Notes: generated from the sequence alone by a model not told the origin. Positions 25,360 through 34,555 are shown, counted from the first letter of the stretch. The stretch: 64,000 bases of DNA from an uncultured Pseudomonadales bacterium (GCA_951813295.1 CATOTI010000002.1:2356001-2420000), one strand, 5' to 3'. Program-made: numbers and translations.

Positions 25360-27627
25360 CTACGTGGTGATCCAGACGCCTGCCACCTCGATTTCGTCGC
25401 GTTTGAGCGTCAACGTGAAGTGTTCGCCGGCGAGCCATTTTCGATAGTGGTCATCGACATGGGGGCTGCCGGGACGGCCGCTGTTTCCTGCGGCGATCAC
25501 GAAACGGCAATGATCGGGGTCGGCCAGATCGACGACCATTCGAAACGCGGGACCGTGATAGACGCGTTGCGCGGGCCCTTCGCGTTCGACGCCCAGCGGA
25601 TTCGCGAGATGCATCGCCATCCCGAGGGTCGTGCCGCTACCGCCGAGCGGATCAGGGCCGACTTTCATGTCACGAAACGGCTCGCGCTTCGACTGCGAGT
25701 GCCAGAAAGCGATCTGCTGGAGGTCGCCGTACGTCCACGTTTTCGGGTCGTCGCCGAGCTCCTGGCGTAGTAATCCCATCGTCTTCGTCAATGTGTCGCG
25801 CACGATCTCGAGGGGGCGCTCACCCATGTCCTGCCACGCCGCGCCCGCGTACGCGCTCGGTTCCACCTTGCTGATCGCCGGGGCGATGACGGGGAATGCT
25901 CGATACTCATCGCCGAGTTCGAGCAGGAGCTTGCGGTGCCAGATGCGGTCGAGAAACGTGTAATAGATCGCCGCGGCGTTCGAGTCGGTGGTAGCACGAA
26001 AGTCCCACTGGGAGAGGATTATCCGGGCGGCCACGAGATCGTCGTCGGCGGCGTCCGCGAGGGCGTCGAGGAGTTCCGGAACGAGGTTTCGGGCGCGCAA
26101 GTCGGTCAGGTCGAGCTGCATCGCGGTGAAATCGTCGGCGGTGAACGTCTCCTTCTCGTCCAGAAGTTCCCGCACTCGATCGCGCCGTGACGGGCCGGCG
26201 GAAAAAGTGTGAATCGGATAAGGCGCGTTCGCACCGAGCGTGTCGTCGTTTGCGGTGACCGCGTAGCCGCAGTCGGGATCTGCTTCGACCATCAGCTCGC
26301 TCTTTTTGCTCTGGCCGAAGTCGTTGGCGGCATCCCATCCGGCGAGCGGAACCGTACCGGACGTCCTGGTGCGGGCGGGCAACGTCGCCGCGATGTAGCG
26401 GCGCAAGGAGTCGTGACGGTCCACACAGATGATGTTGTTGACGAGGGGTGAGACGTCGTTTTCGAAGAGCGATTCGCCGAACGTGTCGGCGTCCTTGGCG
26501 ATGGGTAGACCGGCGAGGACGCCGGCGGATGTCGGATTGCCCGCAAGAGACCACCGAATCGCCGTTCGATAGGGCGGTGCGTTGGACGTCTTGATACCGA
26601 GTTGTTCGGCGAGCGGTTCTATCAACGGGCCGTGTGGTGAGTAGAGGACCTCGAATTCACGTGCGTCGCCGCCTTTGACATCGATGCTTAAACGTCGTTT
26701 TTCGAGTGGTTTGGCGCCGTCGGGCGTGCGGACGGAGTCGCCATCGACTTCTTCGACGTAGACGTCGTACGTGTCGATCATCCCGGTGGTGAGACCCCAG
26801 GCGAGATCACGCGTGTAGCCCATCATGAAATAGGGGACGCCTGGGAAGGACGCGCCAAAGACGTCCCAGTCGCCTGCGCTCAGATGCACGTAGAAAAAGG
26901 TATTCGGGATCGAGTGAGGTTGGTGTGGATCCGTCGCGAGGATGGGCCGGCCGGACGCGCTCCTTCGCCCCATGACGGCCCAGTTGTTGCTGCCGCTGAA
27001 ATTGGCCTCGGGGATCAGCATGCGAACTGTTTCGAGCTCGAAGGCTTTGAGCGGTTCGGCGAGGCGCTCTATCTCGTGGCGATCGTGGTCGGTGATTCCG
27101 CCGACCCAGGGCGCGAACTTGCCGATGCCGTAACGCGCCATGGATTTTCCGAGCAGAAGCTTCTCCGGCCAGCTTCGGTGCTGGAACCAGCTCGTGAACC
27201 TATAACGTGCCGCGATGTCCGAGCGGGTGAATCGACGCGGACGGGCGTGGATACCGGCGAACTCGGGCGGCACCTCATCTCGATCGTTCAGCTCGTCGAC
27301 GTAGGCGTTCAAGCCATCGAGATAGGCATCGACGATCCAGTCGCCGGGGCTCGCGGGCACACCGACGCGATCGGGCGGTACGTCGAATGCCTGATGAACG
27401 ACGTCCTGCGTGACGAAACGCGCACCCATCGTCGCGGCGGCATTGCCGTTGGCGTAGAGGCAGGACAGGTGAATCTGCCAGAGACGCTCGTACCCCTCGA
27501 CATATCCCATACCCCGGAAAGCGTCGGCCTGACTCGCCGCGAAAACGTGCGGGATACCGAGGTGGTCCCAGACGATCTCGAGAGGGCCGTCGCAACCGGG
27601 AATCGTGATCGTTCGGTTCGCCGTCAT
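25360..27627 (-). CDS. Penicillin acylase family (Ntn-hydrolase) protein
   Basis: 755 residues. Typical parts are the EIVWDHLGIPHVFAAS N-terminal segment and the autoprocessing nucleophile in FSGSNNWAV (Ser213), followed by NTFFYVHLSA, GVPYFMMGYTRD and a long beta chain. The protein should cut itself before Ser213 to give alpha and beta chains and hydrolyse an amide such as an N-acyl homoserine lactone, aculeacin or acylated amine. Penicillin acylases usually have a signal peptide; none is evident here (MTANRTITIPGCDG), so it may be cytoplasmic or start elsewhere. No ribosome-binding site is seen. It is divergent from the PqaA-like gene. Confidence 0.85.
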   Translation of the reverse strand: MTANRTITIPGCDGPLEIVWDHLGIPHVFAASQADAFRGMGYVEGYERLWQIHLSCLYANGNAAATMGARFVTQDVVHQAFDVPPDRVGVPASPGDWIVDAYLDGLNAYVDELNDRDEVPPEFAGIHARPRRFTRSDIAARYRFTSWFQHRSWPEKLLLGKSMARYGIGKFAPWVGGITDHDRHEIERLAEPLKAFELETVRMLIPEANFSGSNNWAVMGRRSASGRPILATDPHQPHSIPNTFFYVHLSAGDWDVFGASFPGVPYFMMGYTRDLAWGLTTGMIDTYDVYVEEVDGDSVRTPDGAKPLEKRRLSIDVKGGDAREFEVLYSPHGPLIEPLAEQLGIKTSNAPPYRTAIRWSLAGNPTSAGVLAGLPIAKDADTFGESLFENDVSPLVNNIICVDRHDSLRRYIAATLPARTRTSGTVPLAGWDAANDFGQSKKSELMVEADPDCGYAVTANDDTLGANAPYPIHTFSAGPSRRDRVRELLDEKETFTADDFTAMQLDLTDLRARNLVPELLDALADAADDDLVAARIILSQWDFRATTDSNAAAIYYTFLDRIWHRKLLLELGDEYRAFPVIAPAISKVEPSAYAGAAWQDMGERPLEIVRDTLTKTMGLLRQELGDDPKTWTYGDLQQIAFWHSQSKREPFRDMKVGPDPLGGSGTTLGMAMHLANPLGVEREGPAQRVYHGPAFRMVVDLADPDHCRFVIAAGNSGRPGSPHVDDHYRKWLAGEHFTLTLKRDEIEVAGVWITT

Positions 27628-27699
27628 AGAAAGGCTCGTTTGTCGTGTACCGCTTTGATCATACTTCGCTCATCGATTTGGTCGTGACGGGGGTGTGGC

Positions 27700-29313
27700 T
27701 TGTCGATTCGAGGAATGCTGCTGGTGGTGACGACGATTGTTTTGCTGCCGTCGTGGGCCGATCCGCCGCTCGAGACGTCGCTCGACGAATACGTCGCGCG
27801 AGAGGATCCGAGCTATCGCGTCTCGATCGTTTCGGACGACTCCAACGCAGGGGGACGTACGGTCGTCGCCGAGTTGGTTTCGCAACGTTGGTTGACACCG
27901 GAGGAGGTCGATCGGGACGAGTGGACGCATCACCTCGTGCTCTCGATCCCGCCGTCGGTCACGACGACGACCGCCATGATCTATGTCTCGGGCGGCAGCA
28001 ACGGTCGTGGGCTACCCGGTCCGAATCTATTGCTCGGATCGGTCGCCCAGAACACGGGATCGATCGTCGCGGAGCTTCGCCAGGTGCCGAATCAGCCCCT
28101 CGAGTTCGATGGGGACGGCGTCAATCGCTACGAGGACGACCTGATCGGTTACACGTGGGATCGCTTTCTACAAGGCGCCGACGACGTCTGGCTCGCCCGG
28201 AACGCCATGGTGAAGAGTGTCGTGAAGGCCATGGACGCCGTGACGGAAGTCGCCGCCGAGATCGGGCCATTCGAGGTCGACCGTTTCGTCATCGCCGGGG
28301 CGTCGAAACGCGGTTGGACGACCTGGTTGACGGGTGCTGTCGATGATCGAGTGATCGCGATCGCGCCCATCGTGATCGACGTCCTCAATACCAGTGCCTC
28401 AATGCGCCACCACTTCGCAGCGTATGGCTTCTGGGCACCATCGATCGGCGACTACGTCCGTCACGGGATCATGGAACGCTTCGACCATGAACGGCTGAAG
28501 TCGCTCTACGAGTTGGTCGATCCGATTAATTACCGGCACCGACTCACGATGCCGAAGCTCATTCTGAACGCGGCCGGCGATCAGTTCTTTCTGCCGGATT
28601 CGTCGAAGTTCTACCGCGATCGGCTACGCGGCGAGACCTACCTGCGTTATGTCCCGAACGCCGATCATTCGATGGAGGGCTCCGATGCCGTTGCGACCCT
28701 CGCCGCCTTCCACAGCCTGATGGTGCGCGGCGAGAAGCCGCCGGTGATTCATTGGTCGAGCGAAGCCGACGCGCGGGGCCGTCTGATGCTGCGGGTCTTC
28801 AGCGAGGAAACGCCGACCGATGTCAGAATCTGGCAGGCGACGAACCCGAGAGCGCGGGACTTTCGGGTCGAGACGCTGGGACGGGTGTTCGAGGCCGCGC
28901 CAGTCGAAGCGGACGAACCGGGCTGGTACGTCGCCCGGATCACCCCACCGAAGCAAGGTTGGTCGGCATCGTTTCTGGAATTCACATTCGACGTGGGTGC
29001 GACGTCGCCGCTCAAACTCACGACCGACGTTTTCGTTCTGCCGGACGTCCTGCCTTTCGCGGACAAACCGCTCGATCTGCCGGCGACGGTCACCGTCGTT
29101 TGTGCCGGCGATGTCGACGAGGCTGAACTCGAACCGCTTGCCGAATCGACGACAACGCTCGAGCGCGATGGTGAGCTCTTCCTCCATTGGGAAGACCGGG
29201 AGCGTTTCGTTGCCGAGATGCGGAGCGCCCAGGAGACCCTCGAGGCGGCAGGTTGCACGAGCATCAACATCCAGCTCGAATCGGGCGGCGCGGTTACGCT
29301 GCCGCCGCGTTGA
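27700..29313 (+). CDS. PhoPQ-activated pathogenicity-related (PqaA-like) protein
   Basis: 537 residues from the TTG start, or 532 from the ATG at 27715. A signal peptide is visible (MLLVVTTIVLLPSWADP). The family-typical alpha/beta-hydrolase-like core is SWTHHLVLSIPPSV-like, then GASKRGWTTWLTG near residue 205 and the NYRHRLTMPKLILNAAGDQFF block. The true serine hydrolase triad is not obvious. PqaA family proteins are secreted; their biochemistry is poorly known. The neighbouring divergent penicillin acylase is the only context. Start ambiguous; no close ribosome-binding site. Confidence 0.72.
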   Translation: MSIRGMLLVVTTIVLLPSWADPPLETSLDEYVAREDPSYRVSIVSDDSNAGGRTVVAELVSQRWLTPEEVDRDEWTHHLVLSIPPSVTTTTAMIYVSGGSNGRGLPGPNLLLGSVAQNTGSIVAELRQVPNQPLEFDGDGVNRYEDDLIGYTWDRFLQGADDVWLARNAMVKSVVKAMDAVTEVAAEIGPFEVDRFVIAGASKRGWTTWLTGAVDDRVIAIAPIVIDVLNTSASMRHHFAAYGFWAPSIGDYVRHGIMERFDHERLKSLYELVDPINYRHRLTMPKLILNAAGDQFFLPDSSKFYRDRLRGETYLRYVPNADHSMEGSDAVATLAAFHSLMVRGEKPPVIHWSSEADARGRLMLRVFSEETPTDVRIWQATNPRARDFRVETLGRVFEAAPVEADEPGWYVARITPPKQGWSASFLEFTFDVGATSPLKLTTDVFVLPDVLPFADKPLDLPATVTVVCAGDVDEAELEPLAESTTTLERDGELFLHWEDRERFVAEMRSAQETLEAAGCTSINIQLESGGAVTLPPR

Positions 29314-29349
29314 ACGTCACATCGATCCACTTCCCTATAGGAGAACCCC

Positions 29350-30435
29350 ATGCCTCGAGTAACCCATCGCGACGGACCAGTCGCTGTCACTGGCGCGTCC
29401 GGCTATATCGGCACCCATGTCGTCGTCGCCTTGATGAAACGAGGCTACGACGTTCGCGCGTGCTTGACCGATCTCGGTAATCCGGAAAAAACCGATCACT
29501 TGAGCGCACTGAACGGCAGCTACGAAGGCTCGGTATCGCTGCACCAGGCGAACCTCCTGGACGACGGTAGCTACGACGCGCCATTTGCCGAATGCTGCGC
29601 CGTTCTCCATGTCGGCACGGCGATGGGTTATGGCGGAGCGAACAACCCGCGCCAGGTGTACGACGGTGCGGTCAACGGCACGGACAACGTGCTTCGTTCA
29701 GTGAAGAAAGCCGGATCCGTCAAACGGTTCATCTACACCAGTTCGTTCGCGGCAATCTCACATCCGGCGAAGTCAGGCTATCGGTTCACGGAGGCCGATT
29801 GGGCTTCCGATGGACGCCAGGAAAACGACCCGAGCTGGAACCTCGACAATATCGATGAAGGCGGGGAGATGGGTTACGCCATGGCGAAGGTCGAGACGGA
29901 ACGTCACGCGCACCGCTTCGCGGCGGAGGATGGTGGTTTTGAGGCTATTTCGGTGAACCCTGTCGTCGTGCTCGGACCGTTGCTGTCGGCAGTGCACGAG
30001 TTGGTCGGATCGTGGCAGTGGTTCCTCGGTCGGACGTTAACGGGGAAACCGAATCAGCGTGGCTGGCAGCACCTGTGGAACATCGTCGACGTGCGCGATG
30101 TCGGTGAGGCGCAAGCGCTGATGATCGAGAGTGACGTCTGTCAGAACGGTGATCGCTACCAGTTGTCCGCAACGGATGAATCCGGCGAGATCGACGTCGT
30201 TCAGATCCAGGCGCATCTCGAGAAGATGTTCCCCGACTACGACATCGGCGGTGCGCCGGATGGTTATGCCGCGGTGATCGAAAAACACGGTGCGGTCTTC
30301 CAGGCGCCGATCGCCCACTGCGACAAGGCGCGAGTGGATCTCGGCCTCGAAACACATCCCGTGACGGATAAGTTGCGCGAAACCGCGCAGACGATGATCG
30401 ACCTCGGCCTGGTGACGCCCAAGCAGAAGGACTAG
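29350..30435 (+). CDS. NAD(P)-dependent epimerase/dehydratase (extended SDR)
   Basis: 361 residues with the Rossmann loop TGASGYIGTH near residue 14. YTSSFAAISH lies in the catalytic Ser region, and YAMAKVETE gives the Tyr-x-x-x-Lys pair. It resembles dihydroflavonol-reductase-like or cinnamoyl-CoA-reductase-like extended SDRs, which reduce aldehydes or ketones on cytoplasmic substrates. AGGAG lies upstream of the ATG. Convergent with the SDR at 30439, separated by 3 bp. Substrate not resolvable. Confidence 0.8.
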   Translation: MPRVTHRDGPVAVTGASGYIGTHVVVALMKRGYDVRACLTDLGNPEKTDHLSALNGSYEGSVSLHQANLLDDGSYDAPFAECCAVLHVGTAMGYGGANNPRQVYDGAVNGTDNVLRSVKKAGSVKRFIYTSSFAAISHPAKSGYRFTEADWASDGRQENDPSWNLDNIDEGGEMGYAMAKVETERHAHRFAAEDGGFEAISVNPVVVLGPLLSAVHELVGSWQWFLGRTLTGKPNQRGWQHLWNIVDVRDVGEAQALMIESDVCQNGDRYQLSATDESGEIDVVQIQAHLEKMFPDYDIGGAPDGYAAVIEKHGAVFQAPIAHCDKARVDLGLETHPVTDKLRETAQTMIDLGLVTPKQKD

Positions 30436-30438
30436 TCG

Positions 30439-31233
30439 CTACCAGGCAGTCCATCCGCCATCGACGGGTACCGTTGTACCGGTGACGTAAGTCGATGCTC
30501 GCGAGGCGAGAAATGCGACGGCGGTTTCGATTTCTTCGGGCCGTCCGGTACGCCTCATCGGGGTGAAGAGCTGCATTCGCTCGTGCATGGCGGGCGGGAT
30601 TTCGCCGGTGGCGGGATCGACCGTCATCTCGGTGGGAAAGTACGACGGTGCGATCGAGTTGACCGTGATGTCGTGGCCGGCCCATTCGATGGCGAGTTGC
30701 TTCATGAGCCCCTGCACACCGTGTTTGGCGGCTTGGTAGCTGACGGCGCGATGCACCGAGTTGCCGACGGTACCCATGACGGATGAGAGATAGATGATCC
30801 GGCCGGCGTCCGCGTCGTCGCGGGCACGAAACCGTTCCGCGAAGATCTGTGAAAGCTCGAACGATGAGTTGAGGTCGACCGCGAGCACGTCGTCCCAGTC
30901 GGCTCGAGTATGCCGTTCGGCTCGTTTCAGTCGGGCGATCCCGGCGCCATGCAGCAGGATGTCGACGCCGCCGAGTTCGCTTTCGGCCGTATCGAAGGCC
31001 TGTTCCATCGCGGTGCGGTCCGTGACGTCGCCGGGGATGACGCAGGCAATCGTTCCGATTGCCTCGAGTTCTCTGGCGACCTCGTTCAGGCGATCTTCGC
31101 GGCGTGCGACCAACGCGACGGCCGCGCCGGTTTTCGCGAGCGCTTTTGCCGCATGGATACCGAGACCACTCGACGCGCCGGTGACGAAGGCGACGCGTCC
31201 GGTCTGGCCGAAGAGGTCGTCGAGGTGGCTCAT
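30439..31233 (-). CDS. Short-chain dehydrogenase/reductase (SDR)
   Basis: 264 residues from the ATG at 31233 (GGAG upstream). A longer open frame to 31479 is not supported, because that N-terminal extension has no SDR similarity. The cofactor loop is TGASSGLGIHAAK, the catalytic Ser is in YLSSVMGTVG, and YQAAKHGVQGL gives Tyr and Lys. It ends with the TYVTGTTVPVDGGWTAW tail typical of classical SDRs. It would oxidise or reduce an alcohol with NAD(P). It is divergent from the TauD-like gene. Confidence 0.85.
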   Translation of the reverse strand: MSHLDDLFGQTGRVAFVTGASSGLGIHAAKALAKTGAAVALVARREDRLNEVARELEAIGTIACVIPGDVTDRTAMEQAFDTAESELGGVDILLHGAGIARLKRAERHTRADWDDVLAVDLNSSFELSQIFAERFRARDDADAGRIIYLSSVMGTVGNSVHRAVSYQAAKHGVQGLMKQLAIEWAGHDITVNSIAPSYFPTEMTVDPATGEIPPAMHERMQLFTPMRRTGRPEEIETAVAFLASRASTYVTGTTVPVDGGWTAW

Positions 31234-31369
31234 GGGTGGCTCCGGTATCGAATCGAGCGCGGAGCCTAACCGATCAATGCGCGCCTTCGCGTCAGAATCG
31301 GTAGAAGTGCCTTGTGGGTAAAAACCATGCACTATCGCTCGGCGCACGTCAGAGGAAGGGGGACAACCG

Positions 31370-32197
31370 ATGGCCGCCGAACCGCAAGCCATTATCGATC
31401 TCGCGCCGACGCTCACGGCCGAGGTGTTGACCGGGTACACCGGGGTCAGAATCACGGGCGCGTCGATTCCGGACCTCACCGACGATCAGATCGAAGAGGT
31501 ACGCCGCCTCGTTGCCGAGTTTTGCGTCGGCGTTTTTCCAGGGGAATTTCTCACCCCGGCGCAACACCAGCGATTCTTGTCGCGGTTTGCGCCATTGACC
31601 GACACGCCGGGACAGGATCTGCACCCGGACTTCGAGCACGTTCAGGTGGTCGCGAACCGCGGTTCGTCCGAGCGGCCGATGTCCGGCGGATTCCACACCG
31701 ACACCTGTTTCGTCGAACGCCCGCCGTCGTTCTCTTCGCTCGCGGCCGTCGAGATCCCCGAGCACGGTGGCGATACGATCTTCTGTAACCAGTACCTCGC
31801 CTACGATGCGCTGTCGCCGGTGATGAAATCGTTCCTCGAAGGCCTACGTTTCAAACACGTCGTGAGTGGTACCGATCACCCGGAAGCCGTGCCCGATCCC
31901 GTCTGGCACCCAGCGGTACGAACGAACCCCGTGACGGGCCGTAAAGCGCTCTACGTCACGTTCGGTGCGCGGTGTATCGAAGCCGAAGGCATGACGCCGG
32001 AAGAAGGCGCCAATCTCATCTCGTTTCTCTACCAGAACTCGCAACAGCTCCACGCGATGTACCGCCATCGCTGGCAACCGGGCGACGTCGTGATCTGGGA
32101 CAACCGCTGCTCGATGCACGCGGCGATCTACGATCACGGCGATCAGCCGCGCACCCTCTATCGCGTAATGTGTGAAGGAGAGCGCCCCTTCGAGTAG
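31370..32197 (+). CDS. TauD/TfdA-family 2-oxoglutarate dioxygenase
   Basis: 275 residues. The Fe(II) facial triad is visible: the HxD of GFHTDTCF near residue 104, and the distal His of CSMHAAIYDH near 250. The 2-oxoglutarate Arg is in RTLYRVMC near residue 263. These enzymes oxidise taurine, alpha-ketoglutarate-linked aryloxy acids and similar substrates. AAGGGGG precedes the ATG. The C-terminal tail MCEGERPFE followed by TAG is remarkable because it recurs in the intergenic region that follows. The substrate is unknown. Confidence 0.88.
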   Translation: MAAEPQAIIDLAPTLTAEVLTGYTGVRITGASIPDLTDDQIEEVRRLVAEFCVGVFPGEFLTPAQHQRFLSRFAPLTDTPGQDLHPDFEHVQVVANRGSSERPMSGGFHTDTCFVERPPSFSSLAAVEIPEHGGDTIFCNQYLAYDALSPVMKSFLEGLRFKHVVSGTDHPEAVPDPVWHPAVRTNPVTGRKALYVTFGARCIEAEGMTPEEGANLISFLYQNSQQLHAMYRHRWQPGDVVIWDNRCSMHAAIYDHGDQPRTLYRVMCEGERPFE

Positions 32198-32440
32198 CTG
32201 CTACGGCGCAGTTTTTGCGTAGCAAAAATCTGCGGACGGACCGCCGAAGGCGGTCCGCATGTGCGAGGGCGAACGGCCCTTCGAGTAGTCGGCTACTACG
32301 ACGCAGTTCTTGCGTACGCAAGAACTGCATACGGACCGCCGAAGGCGGTCCGCGTGAGGGTGAGAACTCCCCCGAGTGACGTGCGACGTGGCAGTTTTTG
32401 CGCGAGCAAAAACTGCCGACGGACCGCTTTTAGCGGTCCG
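32168..32440. repeat. Triplicated C-terminal tail plus double-hairpin units
   Basis: Three units whose tail stop codons fall at 32197, 32288 and 32379, an exact 91-bp period. Unit 1 starts with the real end of the TauD-like gene. Unit 2 (32259-32288) reads MCEGERPFE-stop again but with five synonymous third-base changes. Unit 3 (32356-32379) reads EGENSPE-stop. Each tail is followed by hairpin A (GCAGTT-TTGC type; 32208-32233, 32303-32328, 32391-32416) and hairpin B (CGGACCGC type; 32237-32257, 32332-32352, 32420-32440). Stem changes between units are compensated (C/G to T/A pairs), supporting real structure. The last hairpin overlaps the peroxiredoxin stop. Confidence 0.85.
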
Positions 32441-32954
32441 CAGGTACGCCTAGCTCAATCAGGTTCGCCAGCAGGTCCTTGCTTGCCGTCTGCACCTTCA
32501 CTTCCTTGTCGATCTTGTCGATCACGCCGTCGGGATTGATGTAGTACGTCCACCGATTCGCGAAACCCATACCGGAGAGCACGCCGTAGGCGCGGGTCAT
32601 CGACTTGTCGGTGTCGGAGAGGATTGGAAAGCTCGCTTCGGTATTTGTCGCGAACGTGATGTTGTCTTCGATCGGATCCACGCTCGCCATGAAATAGGCG
32701 ACGTTGAACTTGCGGATTTCCTGGTCACTGTCACGCAGCGCCTTGCATTGAATCGTTCAGCCGTAGGTGGATGCTTTCGGGAAGAATGAGATCACCACGT
32801 GCTGGCCACGGAGGTCGGCGAGTGTGTGATCCGATCCATCGGAACCCGGCAGGGTCCAGTTCGGGGCTTGGTCGCCGACGTTGAGGCCTTCGGCAAAGCC
32901 GAAGGAACCCACGAGGACGAACGTCGCCGCGATCAGGTCGCGTAAGCGGCGCAT
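32430..32954 (-). CDS. Secreted peroxiredoxin, probable selenoprotein (TGA at Cys position)
   Basis: 174 residues if the in-frame TGA at 32757-32759 is read through. From the ATG at 32954 (AAGGAG upstream) it has a signal peptide (MRRLRDLIAATFVLVGSFGFA). The thioredoxin-fold AhpC/TSA core follows: VGDQAPNWTLPG, ISFFPKASTYG-U-TIQCKALRDSD, and FMASVDPIEDNITFA. The U is residue 66, exactly where peroxiredoxins carry the peroxidatic Cys; Cys70 could resolve it. A stem-loop just after the TGA (32733-32748, loop containing GG) could be a bacterial SECIS. The alternative is a nonsense mutation in a Cys codon. Peroxide reduction in the periplasm is expected. Last gene of a minus-strand run. Confidence 0.75.
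32733..32748 (-). promoter_or_regulatory. Candidate bacterial SECIS stem-loop
   Basis: In the mRNA, 9 bases after the TGA comes AUGCA, a six-base loop AGGCGC, then UGCGU. The stem is 5 bp with one G-U, extended by a UC/GA pair past a bulge. Bacterial SECIS elements lie directly 3' of the UGA and have a G near the start of the loop, which fits. The stem is short, so this is suggestive only. Confidence 0.4.
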
Positions 32955-32995
32955 GGTTTTGCTCCTTTTCATAACGTCTTGATCATATCCGGGGG

Positions 32996-34555
32996 TCATT
33001 CACTTTCCGCGACACGCAGCGAGTCGAAGATATCGATCGCGTCACGGCGCAGCTTGCTGCCCGTCTTGATCGTGTCACCGAGTTCGAGGTGCCTTTCGTT
33101 CGTGGCATCGTAAGCCGGCCAGGTCGGTAGGCCATCGACGTTCGGATCACCCGTCGTCGCGAACTGGACCCAATAACGGATCATCGCGTCGGAGATCCGT
33201 TGGTCGACCGGTTGGGCGTCGTCGTCGAGGTTGCCGAACGCGTAAGGAATCTCGAGTGCATGGTGTGCGCCCCACAATGGGTTGGAGGGCGAGCGCCGGC
33301 TGAAGTGGTACTGATAGGTGGGCGAGCCGAGCTTGGCTGCTCCGCGCAGCATGTTGCGGGTTCCCATCACGAACCAGGCGTCGGTGATGAAATGGTTCTT
33401 GGTCTGGAAAATCGACGCCGGATCATCTTTTGAGTCGTAGAGCGCGAGGATGTCGTCGGCTCGTGCGCCGAACGCCTCCGTCATCGCGCCTTTGACTTCG
33501 GCGAGCTTCGTCCACGGCATGAACGCCGCGAACATCGTGCCTTCGTCAGTGTTGGTACCGGCGATGATGGGAATGTCGAGTTGGGCGCCCGAATCGAAGA
33601 CTTCGTACGTATGGGCGGGCATGAGGTGCCCGTCGACCGTCACGACGACGTTGTAGGCGTTCTCTTGCGCGTCGGTTAGCACCTTGGCGTCGACGGCGCG
33701 CATCGCATCGATGGTCGTCGCTTCCGGGAAGTTCGCGGCGAACCAGCGTTTGCCTTGGTCCTCCGAGCTCGGACCGTATGGCTTCGCCTGATCGAGGTGG
33801 GCGTAGTTCGTGTCGCTGATCCAGGCGCTCTGCGAGATCGCCTTATGCACGAGCCCTTTGCTCAGGGGTGAAGCGACCAGAGCGTTGACGCTCGTCCCGC
33901 CGGCGGACTCGCCGAAAATGGTGACGTTGTCGGGGTCGCCGCCGAATGATGCGATGTTGTCTCGTACCCATTCGAGCGCCTGAACCTGATCCAGCAGCCC
34001 GTAGTTGCCGGAGCGACCGGCCTCGGCCGAGAGGGCCGGGTGGGCGAGGAAGCCAAGTGCTCCCAGCCGGTAGTTGATCGACACGAAGACCACATCACGG
34101 GTCGCGAGCGCCGTTCCTTCGTACATCGATTGATAAGCCCAGCCGAGGGTCAGACCACCGCCATGGATCCAGACCATCACCGGTCGTTCGTCGCCGGGAG
34201 ATGCGGCACTGAAGACGTTGAGATAGAGGCAGTCTTCGGTCATGACCGGCATCGCCTCGCCGGTCATCGTCGCGAGTGTCGGGGCTTGCGGACACGCACC
34301 GCCGTACTCGGTCGCCGGCTTCACGCCCTGCCAGTTCTCGACCGGGGCAGGCGCACGCCAGCGTAGATCGCCGACAGGTGGCGCCGCAAAGGGAATGCCT
34401 TTGTAGACCATCACGGACGCATCCGCTTTCGATGGGGCGCCTTCGATTGCGCCGCCCGTGACACTGACCACGTCCGCGTTGGCGCTCGTGAAGGCCAACG
34501 TGGTGAGCAATCCGAAGATCGAGAACACGGATGAACGCGAGGTTTTTCTTCTCAT
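32996..34555 (-). CDS. Secreted type-B carboxylesterase
   Basis: 519 residues from the ATG at 34555 (AGGAG upstream), with a signal peptide (SSVFSIFGLLTTLAFTSANA). The type-B carboxylesterase hallmarks are present: YKGIPFAAPPVGDLRWRAP, EDCLYLNVF and the nucleophile GESAGGTSV, with MVWIHGGGLTLG as the oxyanion hole. It hydrolyses ester bonds outside the cytoplasm, substrate unknown. The peroxiredoxin start is 41 bp downstream on the same strand. Confidence 0.9.
   Translation of the reverse strand: MRRKTSRSSVFSIFGLLTTLAFTSANADVVSVTGGAIEGAPSKADASVMVYKGIPFAAPPVGDLRWRAPAPVENWQGVKPATEYGGACPQAPTLATMTGEAMPVMTEDCLYLNVFSAASPGDERPVMVWIHGGGLTLGWAYQSMYEGTALATRDVVFVSINYRLGALGFLAHPALSAEAGRSGNYGLLDQVQALEWVRDNIASFGGDPDNVTIFGESAGGTSVNALVASPLSKGLVHKAISQSAWISDTNYAHLDQAKPYGPSSEDQGKRWFAANFPEATTIDAMRAVDAKVLTDAQENAYNVVVTVDGHLMPAHTYEVFDSGAQLDIPIIAGTNTDEGTMFAAFMPWTKLAEVKGAMTEAFGARADDILALYDSKDDPASIFQTKNHFITDAWFVMGTRNMLRGAAKLGSPTYQYHFSRRSPSNPLWGAHHALEIPYAFGNLDDDAQPVDQRISDAMIRYWVQFATTGDPNVDGLPTWPAYDATNERHLELGDTIKTGSKLRRDAIDIFDSLRVAESE

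Noticed and set aside
31234..31479. N-terminal extension of the SDR at 30439-31233
   Set aside because: The extra 82 residues precede the normal SDR start, lack similarity and partly overlap the divergent TauD-like start region; a ribosome-binding site favours 31233.
32168..32440. Triple repeat read as a CRISPR array or iteron origin
   Set aside because: The repeats contain coding tails and paired hairpins with compensating changes, no spacers and no cas or rep genes nearby.
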